Made by a program: the position numbers and the translations under genes. DNA of 64,000 bases from the NCBI RefSeq assembly GCF_008001015.1, contig NZ_CP042862.1, forward strand, positions 2,666,001-2,730,000. Direction: 5' to 3'. This document shows positions 9,151 to 20,457 of this stretch, piece by piece. Source of the DNA: Serinicoccus profundi. Its GTDB lineage: Bacteria > Actinomycetota > Actinomycetes > Actinomycetales > Dermatophilaceae. Within the stretch, counting starts at the first letter, position 1. Every line of letters begins with the position of its first letter. The notes beneath the pieces were generated by a model. That model saw only the letters and a program-made list of their open reading frames with translations, did not search any database and had not been told where the DNA came from.

Positions 9151-9447
9151 ATGAGCAACACCTTTGCCGTCGACACGGCGCGGATCGCCGCCGCCTCCGG
9201 TGACATCGAGCGCATCGCCGCGAGCATCGAGGGGGAGGTCCGCTCGATGATGGCCAAGCTCAACGCGCTCCAGGACTGCTGGCGAGGATCCGCGGCCGGC
9301 AGCTTCCACAGCGTCACCCAGGACTGGAGCGCCACCCAGGAGAAGGTCCGCACGTCGCTGCAGCAGATCTCGACCACGCTGCGGACCGCGGGCCAGGACT
9401 ACGAGCTGGTCGAGCAGACCAACCGGACCCGCTTCACCCCCCAGTGA
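9151..9447 (+). CDS. WXG100-family type VII secretion target (ESAT-6-like)
   Basis: A 98-residue helical-hairpin protein. The turn motif is CWRGSAAGSF (WRG instead of the canonical WxG, still W-x-G), near residue 46. Two amphipathic helices flank it. The start ATG follows a strong ribosome site GGGAGGGA at 9139-9147. WXG100 proteins are secreted as dimers by ESX/type VII systems. No EccC ATPase or second WXG gene is adjacent, so this is an orphan copy. Confidence 0.85.
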   Translation: MSNTFAVDTARIAAASGDIERIAASIEGEVRSMMAKLNALQDCWRGSAAGSFHSVTQDWSATQEKVRTSLQQISTTLRTAGQDYELVEQTNRTRFTPQ

Positions 9448-9634
9448 GGTGAGCCCTCGTCCGCGCGCAGGGGGCGCGGACGAGGCGCCGGATGTCCCGG
9501 GTCGAGCGCGCACACCCTGCGGGTGTGGCGGCGGCGCGCCGCGAGCGGCGATGCCGACGGACCGTGCCCCTGTGACGCACGGTCTGCAGAAGGGGTCCCC
9601 AGCCCCTGCCATCACCCAGCTCCCCGGGCACACG

Positions 9635-9674
9635 CCGACGGGCGGCCCCTCCGTGTGGAGGGACCGCCCGTCGG
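9635..9674. terminator. Strong hairpin terminator after groEL
   Basis: CCGACGGGCGG-CC-CCTCC, loop GTGT, GGAGG-GA-CCGCCCGTCGG: an 18-bp stem with one 2x2 internal loop. It lies 50-90 bases past the groEL stop (minus strand) and could also stop the WXG100 transcript from the other side. Confidence 0.75.
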
Positions 9675-9725
9675 TCGTGGGTCGCCCGCGAGGAACGCAG
9701 GCGCGTCAGGACTGATCGATGAGGA

Positions 9726-11496
<1,771 letters not shown>

Positions 11497-11557
11497 GTCC
11501 ATGATGGGCACTCCCGGCCCCGAGTGCAAATGACGGGGCCGGTATGCCGCCCGCCGG

Positions 11558-12394
11558 TCAGTGGCGCAGCTCGAGGGTGCGCACGGCCGCGAGCCGCAGC
11601 GTGTCGTCGGTGAGCCCGAGACCCCGCCCCGCGTTGGCCAGCGAGTCGACGCCGGCGATGCCGGTGCCGAGCACCTCGCTGAAGCGCTCGGCCATGGCGG
11701 CGAGCTGCTCGGCCTGGGTCTCGACGAAGGAGCGGTCGACGACCCGACCGTGACCGGGGACCCACGTGTCGGCGAGCCCGGAGGCGGGCTTGTCCAGCAG
11801 GGCGGTGAGCGTCGGCGCCCACTCCAGCGGGTAGGCGTCCTCCATCGCCGGGTCGGCCCCCTCCTCCACGAGGTCGCCGGCGAAGACGACCCCGGCGTCC
11901 GGGACGGCGACGGCGAGGTCGTGGTCGGTATGCCCCCGGCCGGCGAAGAGCAGCTCCACCTGCCGGTCGCCCAGGTCGAGCACGGTGTCGTCCTCGACGA
12001 GGTAGAACGGCAGGACGATCTCGGTGTCCTCGACCTCGACGGCCATCGCGTCGCGGTCGGTGGCCCTCAGGTGCTCGACGACCTGCCGTCGCTGGTGCTC
12101 CCCCGTCCGCCGGAGGTCGTCCGCGGCACCGGCGTGGGCGTAGATCTGGGAGTCCCGGAAGGCGACGTTGCCGAAGCAGTGGTCGTAGTGCGCGTGGGTG
12201 TTGACGACGACGAGCTCGGTGTCGGTGATCTCGCGCACCGACGCGAAGAGGTCCTGGCCCAGCGCGCGGTAGCTGCGGGTGTCGACGACGAGGGAGCGTT
12301 CCTGTCCCACCACGAGTCCGCAGTTGAGCTTGAGCTCCTCGTGCCGACGGACGTGGACCCCGGGAGCCACCTCTCGCCAGATCGCCTCACTCAT
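11558..12394 (-). CDS. MBL-fold metallo-hydrolase
   Basis: A 278-residue metallo-beta-lactamase-fold hydrolase. The metal motif HAHYDH is at residues 67-72, a GRGHTDHD block supplies the next His, FAGDLVEEGAD the bridging Asp and VPGHG the last His. The layout fits the broad group of thiol-ester and lactone hydrolases; no subgroup can be named. The ATG at 12394 (MSEAIW) is preferred to the frame's first ATG, three codons upstream. It diverges from the uspA-like gene. Confidence 0.85.
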   Translation of the reverse strand: MSEAIWREVAPGVHVRRHEELKLNCGLVVGQERSLVVDTRSYRALGQDLFASVREITDTELVVVNTHAHYDHCFGNVAFRDSQIYAHAGAADDLRRTGEHQRRQVVEHLRATDRDAMAVEVEDTEIVLPFYLVEDDTVLDLGDRQVELLFAGRGHTDHDLAVAVPDAGVVFAGDLVEEGADPAMEDAYPLEWAPTLTALLDKPASGLADTWVPGHGRVVDRSFVETQAEQLAAMAERFSEVLGTGIAGVDSLANAGRGLGLTDDTLRLAAVRTLELRH

Positions 12395-12572
12395 GCCGCA
12401 CAAGTCTAGAGGCTCCAGCGCCCCGCCCCCGCCGCCCGCGTCCGGGGCACTGCGGCGGGTCCGGTCACTGACCGGCCAGTTGCCGCAGCGTCACGTTCGA
12501 GATGCGAGGACGGCGCGGTCCAGGCAGGGTGGTGAGCGATCGCTTTGCCTGCTGTACCTGAAGGGTTCAACG

Positions 12573-13013
12573 ATGTTCCCGACCCGCATCCTCTATGCCA
12601 CCGACGGGTCACCGACCGCCGATCTGGCACGGTCACGGGTGGTCGACCTCGTCCGGCGAACCGATGCCGCGGTGCACGTCGTGCACGTGGCGCTGGTGTC
12701 TCCCTGGACCAACCCCCACCCGCTCGGTCCCGGGCAGCGAGAACGCCTCCAGCTCGAGGCCAGAGCGGTGCTCGAGGCCGGTGTCGCCGCCCTGGAGGCC
12801 GAGGGGGTGGACGTCACCGGCGCCCATCTGCGCTCCGGGCGGGCCACCGACGAGATCCTCCGACTGCGCGACGAGATCGACGCCGACCTCATCGTCATCG
12901 GGAGCCGGGGGCAGAACGCCTTCGTCCGGGTCCTGCTCGGCAACGACGCCGAGGGCGTCGTGCGGCACGCCCCGTGTGCCGTGCTCGTCGTCCGCAGCGA
13001 GGAGATCCGATGA
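12573..13013 (+). CDS. Universal stress protein (UspA family)
   Basis: A 146-residue single Usp domain: RILYATDGSPTADLA at the N-terminus and the nucleotide-binding segment GSRGQNAFVRVLLGNDAEGV followed by CAVLVV at the end. That pattern (G-x2-G-x9-G-[N/S]) belongs to ATP-binding Usp proteins. It overlaps the symporter gene by ATGA (13010-13013), so it may regulate or travel with that transporter. Confidence 0.9.
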   Translation: MFPTRILYATDGSPTADLARSRVVDLVRRTDAAVHVVHVALVSPWTNPHPLGPGQRERLQLEARAVLEAGVAALEAEGVDVTGAHLRSGRATDEILRLRDEIDADLIVIGSRGQNAFVRVLLGNDAEGVVRHAPCAVLVVRSEEIR

Positions 13014-14689
13014 CCACCGACGTGCTGCTCCCCCTCTCCGGCGCCGCCGGCGGCGGGATGCCGGACTTCACCGTCCGCGCCCTCGACCTCTCGGTGATCA
13101 TCGGCTACCTCGTCCTCAGCCGCATCATCCCGCTCGTCGCCGGCGCCCGTATGCAGAAGAAGGCACGGGCCCAGGCCGAGGCGAGCGGCAAGGAGAGCAA
13201 CGCCTCGGAGGACTACTTCCTCGGCGGCCGCAACTTCATCTGGCCCTTCGTCGGCCTCTCCCTCGTCGCCACCAACATGTCCGGCGCGACCTTCGTCGGG
13301 CTGGCCGGCGGCGCATACGAGCAGGGCATCTCGATCTTCGCCTACGAGTGGATGTCGGCGATCATCCTCGTCGTCTTCATCTTCTTCATCCTGCCGTTCT
13401 ACCTGCGCTCCCAGGTCTTCACGCTGCCGGAGTACCTCGAGCAGCGCTACGACCGGCGCTCCCGGATGGCCTTCGCTGGGTTCAACCTCTTCGCCAACAT
13501 GTTCATCGACATGGCCGCCGCACTCTTCGCCGGCGCGGTGGTGGTCAAGGTGCTCTACCCCGACATCCCCATGATCGTCTCGGTGGCGGTGCTGGCGATC
13601 CTCGCGGCGATCTACACCGTCATCGGCGGGCTCGGCGCGGTGATGATCAGCGACTCGATCCAGGCCACCGTGACGCTCATCGGTGGCGTCATCGTCCTCA
13701 TCGCGACGTTCAACGCCATCGAGTCCTGGGACTCCATGGCTCAGGCCGCCGGCGACGAGAAGATGAGCCTCATCCTGCCCGCCGACAACGCCGACCTGCC
13801 GTGGCCGGGCCTGCTCACCGGCGTCCTCGTCGTGGGGCTGTACTACTGGACGACCAACCAGCTCGTCGTGCAGCGCACGCTGGGCGCCAAGTCGCTCGAC
13901 CACGGACGGTGGGGATCGCTGCTCGCCGGCTTCATCAAGCTGGCCTTCCTCTTCCTGTTCATCTTCCCCGGAGTCATGGCGATCTCGCTCTACCCCGACC
14001 TGGAGAACCCGGACACCGTCTTCCCGACGCTCGTGTTCGACCTGCTCCCGGTGGGCCTGCGCGGGCTCATCCTCGCGGCGGTGATCGCGGCCATCACCTC
14101 GACCGTGGACTCGATCCTCAACTCGGCCTCGACGATCGTCACCATGGACTTCGTCAAGACCCTGCGACCCGACACCTCGCAGCGGGCGCTGGTCTTCACC
14201 GGTCGGGTGGCGACCGTGGTGGCGCTGGTCGTGGCCATCGTCTGGGCACCCTTCATCGCCCAGTTCGACACGCTCTACAACTACCTGCAGTCGGTCCTGT
14301 CGTTCCTCGTCCCGCCCGTGGTGGTGGTCTTCCTCGGCGGCATCGCCTGGAAGCGGATCAGCGGCACCGCCGCCTTCCTCACCCTCGTCATCATGCAGCC
14401 GGTGGGACTGGCAGCCTTCATCCTCACCCAGGTGCTGCCCGAGGAGCCCTCGATCCAGTTCCTGTATGCCGCGGGCATCAGCACAGCCCTCTCGGCGCTG
14501 CTCCTCGTGGTCATCAGCCTGGTCGGGCCGGCCCCGGACGAGTCGAAGACGGCCGAGCTGACGTGGAAGTCGGAGTACTGGACCCAGGAGTCGCAGGCAC
14601 TCCAGGGCACCGCGGTCTGGGCCAACTACCGGGTGATCTCGGTCGTGCTGCTCGCGCTCACGGCGGTCATCGTCGTCACCTGGGCCTGA
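13010..14689 (+). CDS. Sodium:solute symporter (SSS/SLC5 family)
   Basis: A 559-residue transporter with about 13-14 membrane segments. The SSS family signature is clear: EDYFLGGRNFIWPFVG, TNMSGATFVGLAGGAYEQG, IAAITSTVDSILNSASTIVTMD (Na+ site region) and VIGGLGAVMISDSIQA. It most resembles sugar or sugar-acid members (SGLT-like), but the substrate cannot be assigned. It is coupled to the Usp gene and converges on fhs. Confidence 0.88.
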   Translation: MTTDVLLPLSGAAGGGMPDFTVRALDLSVIIGYLVLSRIIPLVAGARMQKKARAQAEASGKESNASEDYFLGGRNFIWPFVGLSLVATNMSGATFVGLAGGAYEQGISIFAYEWMSAIILVVFIFFILPFYLRSQVFTLPEYLEQRYDRRSRMAFAGFNLFANMFIDMAAALFAGAVVVKVLYPDIPMIVSVAVLAILAAIYTVIGGLGAVMISDSIQATVTLIGGVIVLIATFNAIESWDSMAQAAGDEKMSLILPADNADLPWPGLLTGVLVVGLYYWTTNQLVVQRTLGAKSLDHGRWGSLLAGFIKLAFLFLFIFPGVMAISLYPDLENPDTVFPTLVFDLLPVGLRGLILAAVIAAITSTVDSILNSASTIVTMDFVKTLRPDTSQRALVFTGRVATVVALVVAIVWAPFIAQFDTLYNYLQSVLSFLVPPVVVVFLGGIAWKRISGTAAFLTLVIMQPVGLAAFILTQVLPEEPSIQFLYAAGISTALSALLLVVISLVGPAPDESKTAELTWKSEYWTQESQALQGTAVWANYRVISVVLLALTAVIVVTWA

Positions 14690-14723
14690 CCGGCCGCGCC
14701 GGACCGGCCGGGCGTGACCCGCG

Positions 14724-16391
14724 TCAGCTCAGCCCGGTGATCGTGCCGTCCTCGGCGATGTCCATGCCGAGTGCCGCCGGGACCTTGGGCAGCCCCGGCA
14801 TCCGCATGATGTCGCCGGTGAGGGCGACGACGAAGCCGGCGCCGGCGTTGACGACGAGCTCGCGGACGGTGATCCGGAAGCCGCGCGGCGCACCGAGGAG
14901 GGCGGGGTCGTCAGAGAAGGAGTACTGCGTCTTGGCCATGCACACCGGCAGCGCGCCGTAGCCCGCCTCGGTGAGCTCGGCGAGCTGGGTCCGGGCGGCC
15001 GGCGCGAAGTCGACCCCGTCGGCGCGGTAGACCTCCGTGGCGATCGTCTCGATCTTGTCCTGCAGCCCGGCGTCAGCGGCATACAACGGGGCGTAGTCGC
15101 TGCCCTGCTCGCAGAGCTCGACGACCTTCCTCGCGAGATCCTCGCCGCCCTCGCCGCCGCGGGTGAAGACCTCGGAGAGAGCGACCCCGACACCGAGCTG
15201 GGCGCAGCGCTCGCGCACGAGATCGAGCTCGGCGTCGCTGTCCGTGGGGAAGCGGTTGAGCGCGACGACGACCGGCACCCCGAACTTCCGGAGGTTCTCC
15301 AGGTGCTGCTCGAGGTTGGCCAGGCCGCTGCGCAGGGCCTCGACGTCCTCGGTGCCGAGGCCGGTCTTGGCGGCGCCGCCGTTGAGCTTGAGGGCGCGGA
15401 CGGTGGCGACGATGACCGCCGCGTCAGGGTTCAGGCCGCCGGCCGGGCAGACGATGTCGAAGAACTTCTCCGCGCCCAGGTCGGCGCCGAAGCCTGCCTC
15501 GGTGACGACGTAGTCGGCCAGCTTGAGGGCCGTCCGGGTGGCCAGCACGGAGTTGTTGCCGTGCGCGATGTTGGCGAAGGGCCCGCCGTGGATGATCGCC
15601 GGGGTGTTCTCCAGGGTCTGGACGAGGTTGGGCTTGACCGCGTCCTTCATGAGCATGGCCATGGCACCGGCCGCCTGGAGCTGGCCGGCGGTGACCGGTT
15701 CCTTGTCCGCGGTGTAGCCGACGACGATGCGGCCGAAGCGCTCCTTGAGGTCCTCCAGGCCGGTCGCCAGGCAGAGCGCGGCCATGATCTCGCTGGCCAC
15801 GGTGATCTCGAAGCCGGACTCCCGGACGACACCATCGCCCTTCTTGCCCATGCCGATGACGATGTTGCGCAGGGCCCGGTCGTTCATGTCGAGCACCCGC
15901 TTCCAGGCGATGCGCTTGGGGTCCAGGCCCAGCGGGTTGCCCTGGTGCAGCGAGTTGTCGACGAGCGCCGCCAGCAGGTTGTGCGCCGAGGTGATGGCGT
16001 GGAAGTCGCCGGTGAAGTGCAGGTTGATGTCGTCCATCGGGACGACCTGGGCATACCCGCCCCCGGCGGCGCCGCCCTTCATCCCGAAGCACGGGCCGAG
16101 CGAGGGCTCGCGCAGCGTCGTGATCGTCTGCGCACCGATCCGGTTGAGGGCCATCGACAGACCGACGTTGGTCGTGGTCTTGCCCTCGCCCGCGGCCGTC
16201 GGGTTGATCGCGGTCACGAGCACGAGCTTGCCGTCCGGGCGGTCCGCGAGACGGTCGAGGACGTCGAGGGAGATCTTGGCCTTGGTGTGGCCGTACGGCT
16301 CGTACTCCTCCTCGCTGAGCCCCAGCCGCTCGGCGATGACGCCGATCCGCTCCAGCGTGGCCCCCTGCGCGATCTGCACGTCGCTCAACAT
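14724..16391 (-). CDS. fhs: Formate-tetrahydrofolate ligase
   Basis: A 555-residue enzyme that makes 10-formyl-THF from formate, THF and ATP in one-carbon metabolism. Family motifs include [19 protein letters not shown] (P-loop, near 60), [20 protein letters not shown] near 95-115, [26 protein letters not shown] and the C-terminal [15 protein letters not shown]. Length is normal. It stands alone, with a 32-bp repeat array beginning about 110 bases upstream of its start. Confidence 0.97.
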   Translation of the reverse strand: MLSDVQIAQGATLERIGVIAERLGLSEEEYEPYGHTKAKISLDVLDRLADRPDGKLVLVTAINPTAAGEGKTTTNVGLSMALNRIGAQTITTLREPSLGPCFGMKGGAAGGGYAQVVPMDDINLHFTGDFHAITSAHNLLAALVDNSLHQGNPLGLDPKRIAWKRVLDMNDRALRNIVIGMGKKGDGVVRESGFEITVASEIMAALCLATGLEDLKERFGRIVVGYTADKEPVTAGQLQAAGAMAMLMKDAVKPNLVQTLENTPAIIHGGPFANIAHGNNSVLATRTALKLADYVVTEAGFGADLGAEKFFDIVCPAGGLNPDAAVIVATVRALKLNGGAAKTGLGTEDVEALRSGLANLEQHLENLRKFGVPVVVALNRFPTDSDAELDLVRERCAQLGVGVALSEVFTRGGEGGEDLARKVVELCEQGSDYAPLYAADAGLQDKIETIATEVYRADGVDFAPAARTQLAELTEAGYGALPVCMAKTQYSFSDDPALLGAPRGFRITVRELVVNAGAGFVVALTGDIMRMPGLPKVPAALGMDIAEDGTITGLS

Positions 16392-16500
16392 CCCTGTCTG
16401 CCTCCTCGCAGCCGGCGATCACTCGTGACCAGCACAACCTACAAGCCGGCGACGAGCCGACGGGACGAGGCGCGCGTGTATGCAGCGCGCGGGAGACCCC

Positions 16501-16721
16501 ACCGAGCGCCGCACATGGTCGCTGTGAGCCCGACCGAGCGCCGCAGATGGTCGCTGTGGGGCCGACCGAGCGTCCCAGATGGTCGCTGTGAGCCCGACCG
16601 AGCGTCGCACATGGTCGCTGCCAGGCCGACCGAGCGTCCCAGATGGTCGCTGTGAGCCCGACCGAGCGCCGCACATGGTCGCTGCGAGGAGCACCGAGCG
16701 CCGCGTATGGCTGCCCGGGCG
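16501..16721. repeat. Tandem array of seven 32-bp units
   Basis: Seven head-to-tail units begin at 16501, 16533, 16565, 16597, 16629, 16661 and 16693, an exact 32-bp period. Consensus of the first 20 bases is ACCGAGCGYCSCASATGGTC, followed by GCTGTGAGCCCG. The last unit is degenerate. There are no spacers, so this is not CRISPR. The period is not a multiple of three, so it is not a coding repeat. It fills the fhs-DUF3263 intergenic region (16392-16798), where no gene is visible. Confidence 0.9.
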
Positions 16722-16798
16722 TGACGAGCGGGCGGTGCGCACACGCGAACGCCCGCCGACCTGACGGTGCGACGGGCGGGACGATCCTGCGCGGTCGG

Positions 16799-17089
16799 TC
16801 AGCTCTGCATACCGAGGCGGCGCATCGAACGGGCGCGCTGACGACGCGAGCGGTCGCGGCGCAGGCGCTTGATGAGCAGCGGCTTGTAGGCGAGCGCGGC
16901 CTCGTTGTCGATGAGCTGGTTGAGGAGCTGGTAGTAGCGCGTCGAGCTGAGATCGAAGAGGTCCTTGATGCCCTGCTCCTTGGAGCCGGCGTAGGTCCAG
17001 TGGCGGTTCTCGAAGTCCAGGATCTCCTGGTCGCGCTCGGACAGCCCGACGGGAGGCTCGACCTGCTGGACGTGACTGGCAGCACCCAT
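16799..17089 (-). CDS. DUF3263 domain protein
   Basis: A 96-residue actinobacterial protein. The DUF3263 core is LSERDQEILDFENRHWTYAG, then EQGIKDLFDLSSTRYYQLLNQLID, followed by a basic C-terminal tail rich in Arg. The core resembles a sigma-like or helix-turn-helix DNA-binding unit, and the basic tail would suit nucleic-acid binding, but no function is established to my knowledge. It is flanked on both sides by 32-bp repeat arrays. Confidence 0.88.
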   Translation of the reverse strand: MGAASHVQQVEPPVGLSERDQEILDFENRHWTYAGSKEQGIKDLFDLSSTRYYQLLNQLIDNEAALAYKPLLIKRLRRDRSRRQRARSMRRLGMQS

Positions 17090-17196
17090 GGGTGACGTCC
17101 TCTCCTGTGGCGATCGGGACGGAACGACGGCCAGTCTACGGCACGCGACTTACACCCGTGTCATTCTCCGCGCGCGCGTCCCGCTCCCTCTGAGCC

Positions 17197-17391
17197 ACCG
17201 AGCGTCGTGAATGGCCCTCAGACCTTCGCAACGACCATCTGCGACGCTCGGTCGGTCGTAGAACAACCATCTGCGACGCTCGGTCGACCCCACAGCAACC
17301 ATGTGCGGCGCTCGGTGGGTCGTAGGACGACCATGTGCGGCGCTCGGTCGGTCGTATGGCGACCATCCGCGGCGCCCGGTGGGGCACGGCA
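17197..17391. repeat. 32-bp repeat array with one unit reversed
   Basis: Five units on a 32-bp period start at 17232, 17264, 17296, 17328 and 17360. They read CRACCATSTGCGRCGCTCGGT and are reverse complements of the 16501 array units. A sixth, degenerate unit at 17197-17228 points the other way (ACCGAGCGTCG...ATGG), so the array is bounded by opposed units. It ends 14 bases before the ung start and may carry its promoter region. It fills most of the 17090-17404 gap. Confidence 0.88.
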
Positions 17392-17404
17392 TACCTTGGA
17401 CGGC

Positions 17405-18082
17405 GTGACCCCGACACCCCTGCGTGACCTCGTGCACCCGAGCTGGGCCGACGCGCTGGCGCCGGCCGAGGAGACCGTGGCGAGCCTGGGTGAGTTCCTG
17501 CGGACGGAGGTCGAGGAGGGGCGGGGCTACCTCCCGGGCGGGCCGCACGTGCTGCGGGTCTTCACCCGGCCGCTGGAGGAGGTGCGCGTGCTCATCGTCG
17601 GGCAGGACCCCTACCCCACGCCGGGTCACGCCGTCGGTCTGAGCTTCTCCGTCGCGCCGGACGTCCGGCCGGTCCCCCGCAGCCTGCAGAACATCTATAC
17701 CGAGCTCGTCGACGACCTCGGGGTCGCGCGCCCGAGCACCGGCGACCTCTCCCCCTGGGCGGACGCCGGCGTCATGCTCCTCAACCGGGTGCTCACCGTG
17801 CGCCCGGGCACCCCGGCCAGCCACCGCGGCAAGGGCTGGGAGAAGGTCACGGACCTGGCCATCGACGCGCTCGCTCGCCGCGGTGGACCGATGGTCGCGA
17901 TCCTCTGGGGCCGCGACGCCCGCAGCCTCGCCCCGCGGCTCGGCGACGTGCCCCGCGTCGAGAGCGCCCACCCCTCGCCGCTGTCCGCCCGCAACGGCTT
18001 CTTCGGCAGCCGGCCCTTCAGCCGGGCCGATGAGCTGCTGCGTCAGCAGGGCGGGGAGCCGATCGACTGGAGGTTGCCGTGA
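17405..18082 (+). CDS. ung: Uracil-DNA glycosylase, family 1
   Basis: A 225-residue UNG that removes uracil from DNA in base-excision repair. Motif [18 protein letters not shown] (66-82) holds the catalytic Asp, LLNRVLTV the pyrimidine-reading Asn region, and [12 protein letters not shown] the catalytic His and leucine loop. The GTG start at 17405 gives the natural N-terminus; the frame upstream is repeat-array DNA. Its stop overlaps the GTG of the next gene. Confidence 0.95.
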   Translation: MTPTPLRDLVHPSWADALAPAEETVASLGEFLRTEVEEGRGYLPGGPHVLRVFTRPLEEVRVLIVGQDPYPTPGHAVGLSFSVAPDVRPVPRSLQNIYTELVDDLGVARPSTGDLSPWADAGVMLLNRVLTVRPGTPASHRGKGWEKVTDLAIDALARRGGPMVAILWGRDARSLAPRLGDVPRVESAHPSPLSARNGFFGSRPFSRADELLRQQGGEPIDWRLP

Positions 18083-19053
18083 CCGACGACCGCGAGACCC
18101 CCGACGCACACTCGTCCCGCCCCGAGCCCGACGCCACCGCCGCGCGGTCTCAGGAGAACCACCCCCTGCTCCTCGTGCACGGCGACGCCGGCCCGACGGT
18201 CCACGGGGAGGCCGGCAGCATCCGCCCGGTCCCGCGCGCGTGGACGCGCTACGTGGCGATCGGCGACTCCTTCACCGAGGGCATGAGCGACCCCGACCCC
18301 TCGACGCCGAACGCCTACGTCGGCTGGGCCGACCGGCTCGCGGCCCTGCTCTCGACGCACGCCGAGGAGTTCGCCTACGCCAACCTCGCGGTGCGCGGGC
18401 GCAAGCTGGACGACGTCGCGGGGCCGCAGCTGGACGCCGCGCTCGCCCTCGGGCCCGACCTGGTGAGCATCGTCGGCGGCGGCAACGACATCCTGCGACC
18501 CAAGGCCGACGTGGACGCCCTCGCCGCCCAGCTCGACGCGGCGGTGGCCAGGATCCGGGCCACCGGCGCGGACGTGCTCATGGCCACCCCCACCGACCCC
18601 GCCGGGGCGCCGATCATCGGTCGCACGCGGGGGCGCGCTGCGGCATACATCGCCCACATCTGGTCGATCGCCCAACGCCACGGGTGCTTCGTGCTCAACC
18701 AGTGGGCGTGCGACTTCCTTAAGGACTGGCGGATGTGGGCGCAGGACCGGATCCACATGACCCCGGAGGGGCACCGCCGGGTCGCGCTGACCGCCTACGT
18801 CGCGCTCGGGCACTCCGCGCAGGACGCGGACTGGCGGGCGCCGCTGCCGCCGCAGGCGCCGGCAGGGACCGTGGAGACGATCCGCGGGCACGCCCAGTGG
18901 GCCCGCGAGTATGCCGCGCCCTGGGTCCAGCGGCGGCTCACCGGCCGCTCCTCCGGGGACAACGTGGTCGCCAAGCGCCCGACGCTCGGGCCGGTGCCGG
19001 GTGCGGTCCTGGGTGTGAACCCGGGCGCGGACCCCCAGCCCCACCAGGAGTGA
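18079..19053 (+). CDS. SGNH/GDSL-type hydrolase
   Basis: A 324-residue esterase/lipase-like protein. Residues 1-50 are a low-complexity lead. Block [15 protein letters not shown] carries the Ser near residue 60, block [14 protein letters not shown] the GxND, and block [15 protein letters not shown] the Asp/His pair. No signal peptide is seen. It is coupled to ung by a GTGA overlap. Its stop codon lies inside a 76-bp repeat that recurs after the aldolase gene. Confidence 0.85.
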   Translation: MTDDRETPDAHSSRPEPDATAARSQENHPLLLVHGDAGPTVHGEAGSIRPVPRAWTRYVAIGDSFTEGMSDPDPSTPNAYVGWADRLAALLSTHAEEFAYANLAVRGRKLDDVAGPQLDAALALGPDLVSIVGGGNDILRPKADVDALAAQLDAAVARIRATGADVLMATPTDPAGAPIIGRTRGRAAAYIAHIWSIAQRHGCFVLNQWACDFLKDWRMWAQDRIHMTPEGHRRVALTAYVALGHSAQDADWRAPLPPQAPAGTVETIRGHAQWAREYAAPWVQRRLTGRSSGDNVVAKRPTLGPVPGAVLGVNPGADPQPHQE

Positions 19054-19119
19054 CCACGGGATAGCCCGAGCTTCATCGGCGAGTTTGCCGATGACGGTCG
19101 TGCTAGACCGTGGTCGGTC
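19044..19119. repeat. Long-hairpin direct repeat, copy 2
   Basis: This 76-bp block matches 19891-19966 at 73 positions. It begins CCAGGAGTGACC, so it includes the stop codon of the upstream gene. It folds into a nested palindrome: GACCACGG with CCGTGGTC outside and CATCGGC-GAGTTT-GCCGATG inside. The inner part matches 2258-2301. Confidence 0.88.
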
Positions 19120-19183
19120 AGGCCCGGGCGCCGAGCGCGGGCAGGACCGCTGACGCAAGAGATCGCCGAGGACTGAGGAGCAC

Positions 19184-19900
19184 ATGATGATCGAGCACCC
19201 CGCCGGGCTCTGGCTGACCGTGCTGGCACCCGACCAGCTGTAAGCACTGCCGACCGCGGGCCTGGGCTGGCTCGGTGTCGACCTGCAGCACGGCCGGTAT
19301 ACCGTCGCCGACCTCCCGGGGCTCCTCCGGGTCGCCCACGTCCCCCTGCTGGCGCACGCCGCCTCCCAGGACGCGGCGCATCTCGCGCAGGTGCTCGACA
19401 CCGGCGTGGCCGGGGTCATCGTGCCGGGGGTGAACTCGGCAGCGGAAGCAGCGGCGCTGGTCCAGGCCGCGCGCTTCCCGCCCGAGAGCGCGCGGAGCAC
19501 CGGGCTGTCGCGAGCGGTGCTCACCGGCGGGCCAGAACGTCCGCTGCTGCTCCCCATGGTCGAGACGGCGGGCGCGCTGGCCGACGTGGAGCAGATCGCC
19601 GCGCTGCCGGGGGTGGACGGCGTCTTCGTCGGGCCCTACGAGCTGTCGTTGTCCCTGGGGCGTCCCGGCGTGACCGACGAGCAGGTCGTCTCGGCGATCG
19701 GGCGTGTGCGGGAGGCCGCGGTCGCCGCAGGGCTCCTCACGGGAATCTTCTCCGGCGACCGCGAGCTCGATGCCCTCCTGCCCCCGGGCCTGGACCTCGT
19801 CGCCCTCGACACCGACGTGACCGTGCTGCGGCACGGTATGCAGATGCTCCTGGCCGGCGACCGCGGGGCCATCGGGCCTGAGGCTCCCCGCCAGGAGTGA
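19184..19900 (+). pseudogene. HpcH/HpaI aldolase with premature stop
   Basis: From ATG 19184 the frame reads MMIEHPAGLWLTVLAPDQL, then TAA at 19241-19243, then continues without further stops as GLGWLGVDLQHGRYTVADL to 19900. The continuation holds HpcH/HpaI aldolase signatures: GVDLQHG, GVAGVIVPGVNSAAEA, LLPMVETAGAL, GVDGVFVGPYELSLSLG. These metal-dependent class II aldolases cleave or form 2-oxo-acid aldols. The break at codon 20 removes the first strand unless the stop is read through. A GTG at 19391 could restart, but would lose the DLQHG segment. The whole gene is bracketed by 76-bp direct repeats. Confidence 0.75.
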
Positions 19901-19966
19901 CCACGGGATAGCACGGGTTTCATCGGCGAGTTTGCCGATGACGGTCGTGCTAGACCGTGGTCGGTC
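19891..19966. repeat. Long-hairpin direct repeat, copy 3
   Basis: Same 76-bp block as 19044-19119 with three differences, again beginning CCAGGAGTGACC over the upstream stop codon. The inner arms TAGCACG and CGTGCTA are perfectly matched here. It could double as a terminator before the molybdate operon. Confidence 0.88.
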
Positions 19967-20061
19967 CTCAGGGGGCGGGAGGTTGTGCGTCGGGCTGGCG
20001 TGCAGCACGAACCACTCCAGAGGGGCTGACAAGGGGCATCTGCGGCCCTAGGGTGTCTCTC

Positions 20062-20457
20062 ATGACGCAGATGCGAGTGTCTGAGGCGGCTCAGCTGCTG
20101 GGGGTGTCCAGCGACACCGTGCGCCGCGCCATCGACGCCGGCCGGCTGCCCAGCAGCACCGACAGCAGCGGGCGGCGGGTCGTCGCCGGGGCCGATGTGG
20201 CCGCCTTCGCCCAGGAGCAGGCCCACCCGGCAGAGGTCGGCGCGGTCGGAGCCTCCTCGGCCCGCAACCAGCTGCGGGGGGTCGTGACGCGCATCGTCAG
20301 CGACACCGTCATGTCGCAGGTGGACATCCAGGCCGGCCCGTTCCGTCTCGTGTCGTTGCTGTCCACCGAGGCCGTCCGGGAGATGCGCCTGGAGGTCGGC
20401 TCCGTCGCCATCGCGACGGTCAAGGCCACCAACGTCAGCGTCGGGGTGCCCGCGTGA
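20062..20457 (+). CDS. Helix-turn-helix and molybdate-binding (Mop/TOBE) protein, ModE-like
   Basis: A 131-residue two-domain protein. Residues 1-50 are an excisionase/MerR-type HTH (MRVSEAAQLLGVSSDTVRRA, then DAGRLPSS). Residues about 68-131 are a Mop domain (ARNQLRGVVTRIVSDTVMSQ, ending VGSVAIATVKATNVSVG) that binds molybdate. It heads the mod operon and overlaps modA by GTGA. It probably senses molybdate and represses the operon, as actinobacterial ModE-like proteins of this build are thought to do. Confidence 0.85.
   Translation: MTQMRVSEAAQLLGVSSDTVRRAIDAGRLPSSTDSSGRRVVAGADVAAFAQEQAHPAEVGAVGASSARNQLRGVVTRIVSDTVMSQVDIQAGPFRLVSLLSTEAVREMRLEVGSVAIATVKATNVSVGVPA

Noticed and set aside
16501-17391. 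CRISPR array
   Set aside because: Repeats are head to tail with no unique spacers, and no cas genes are near.
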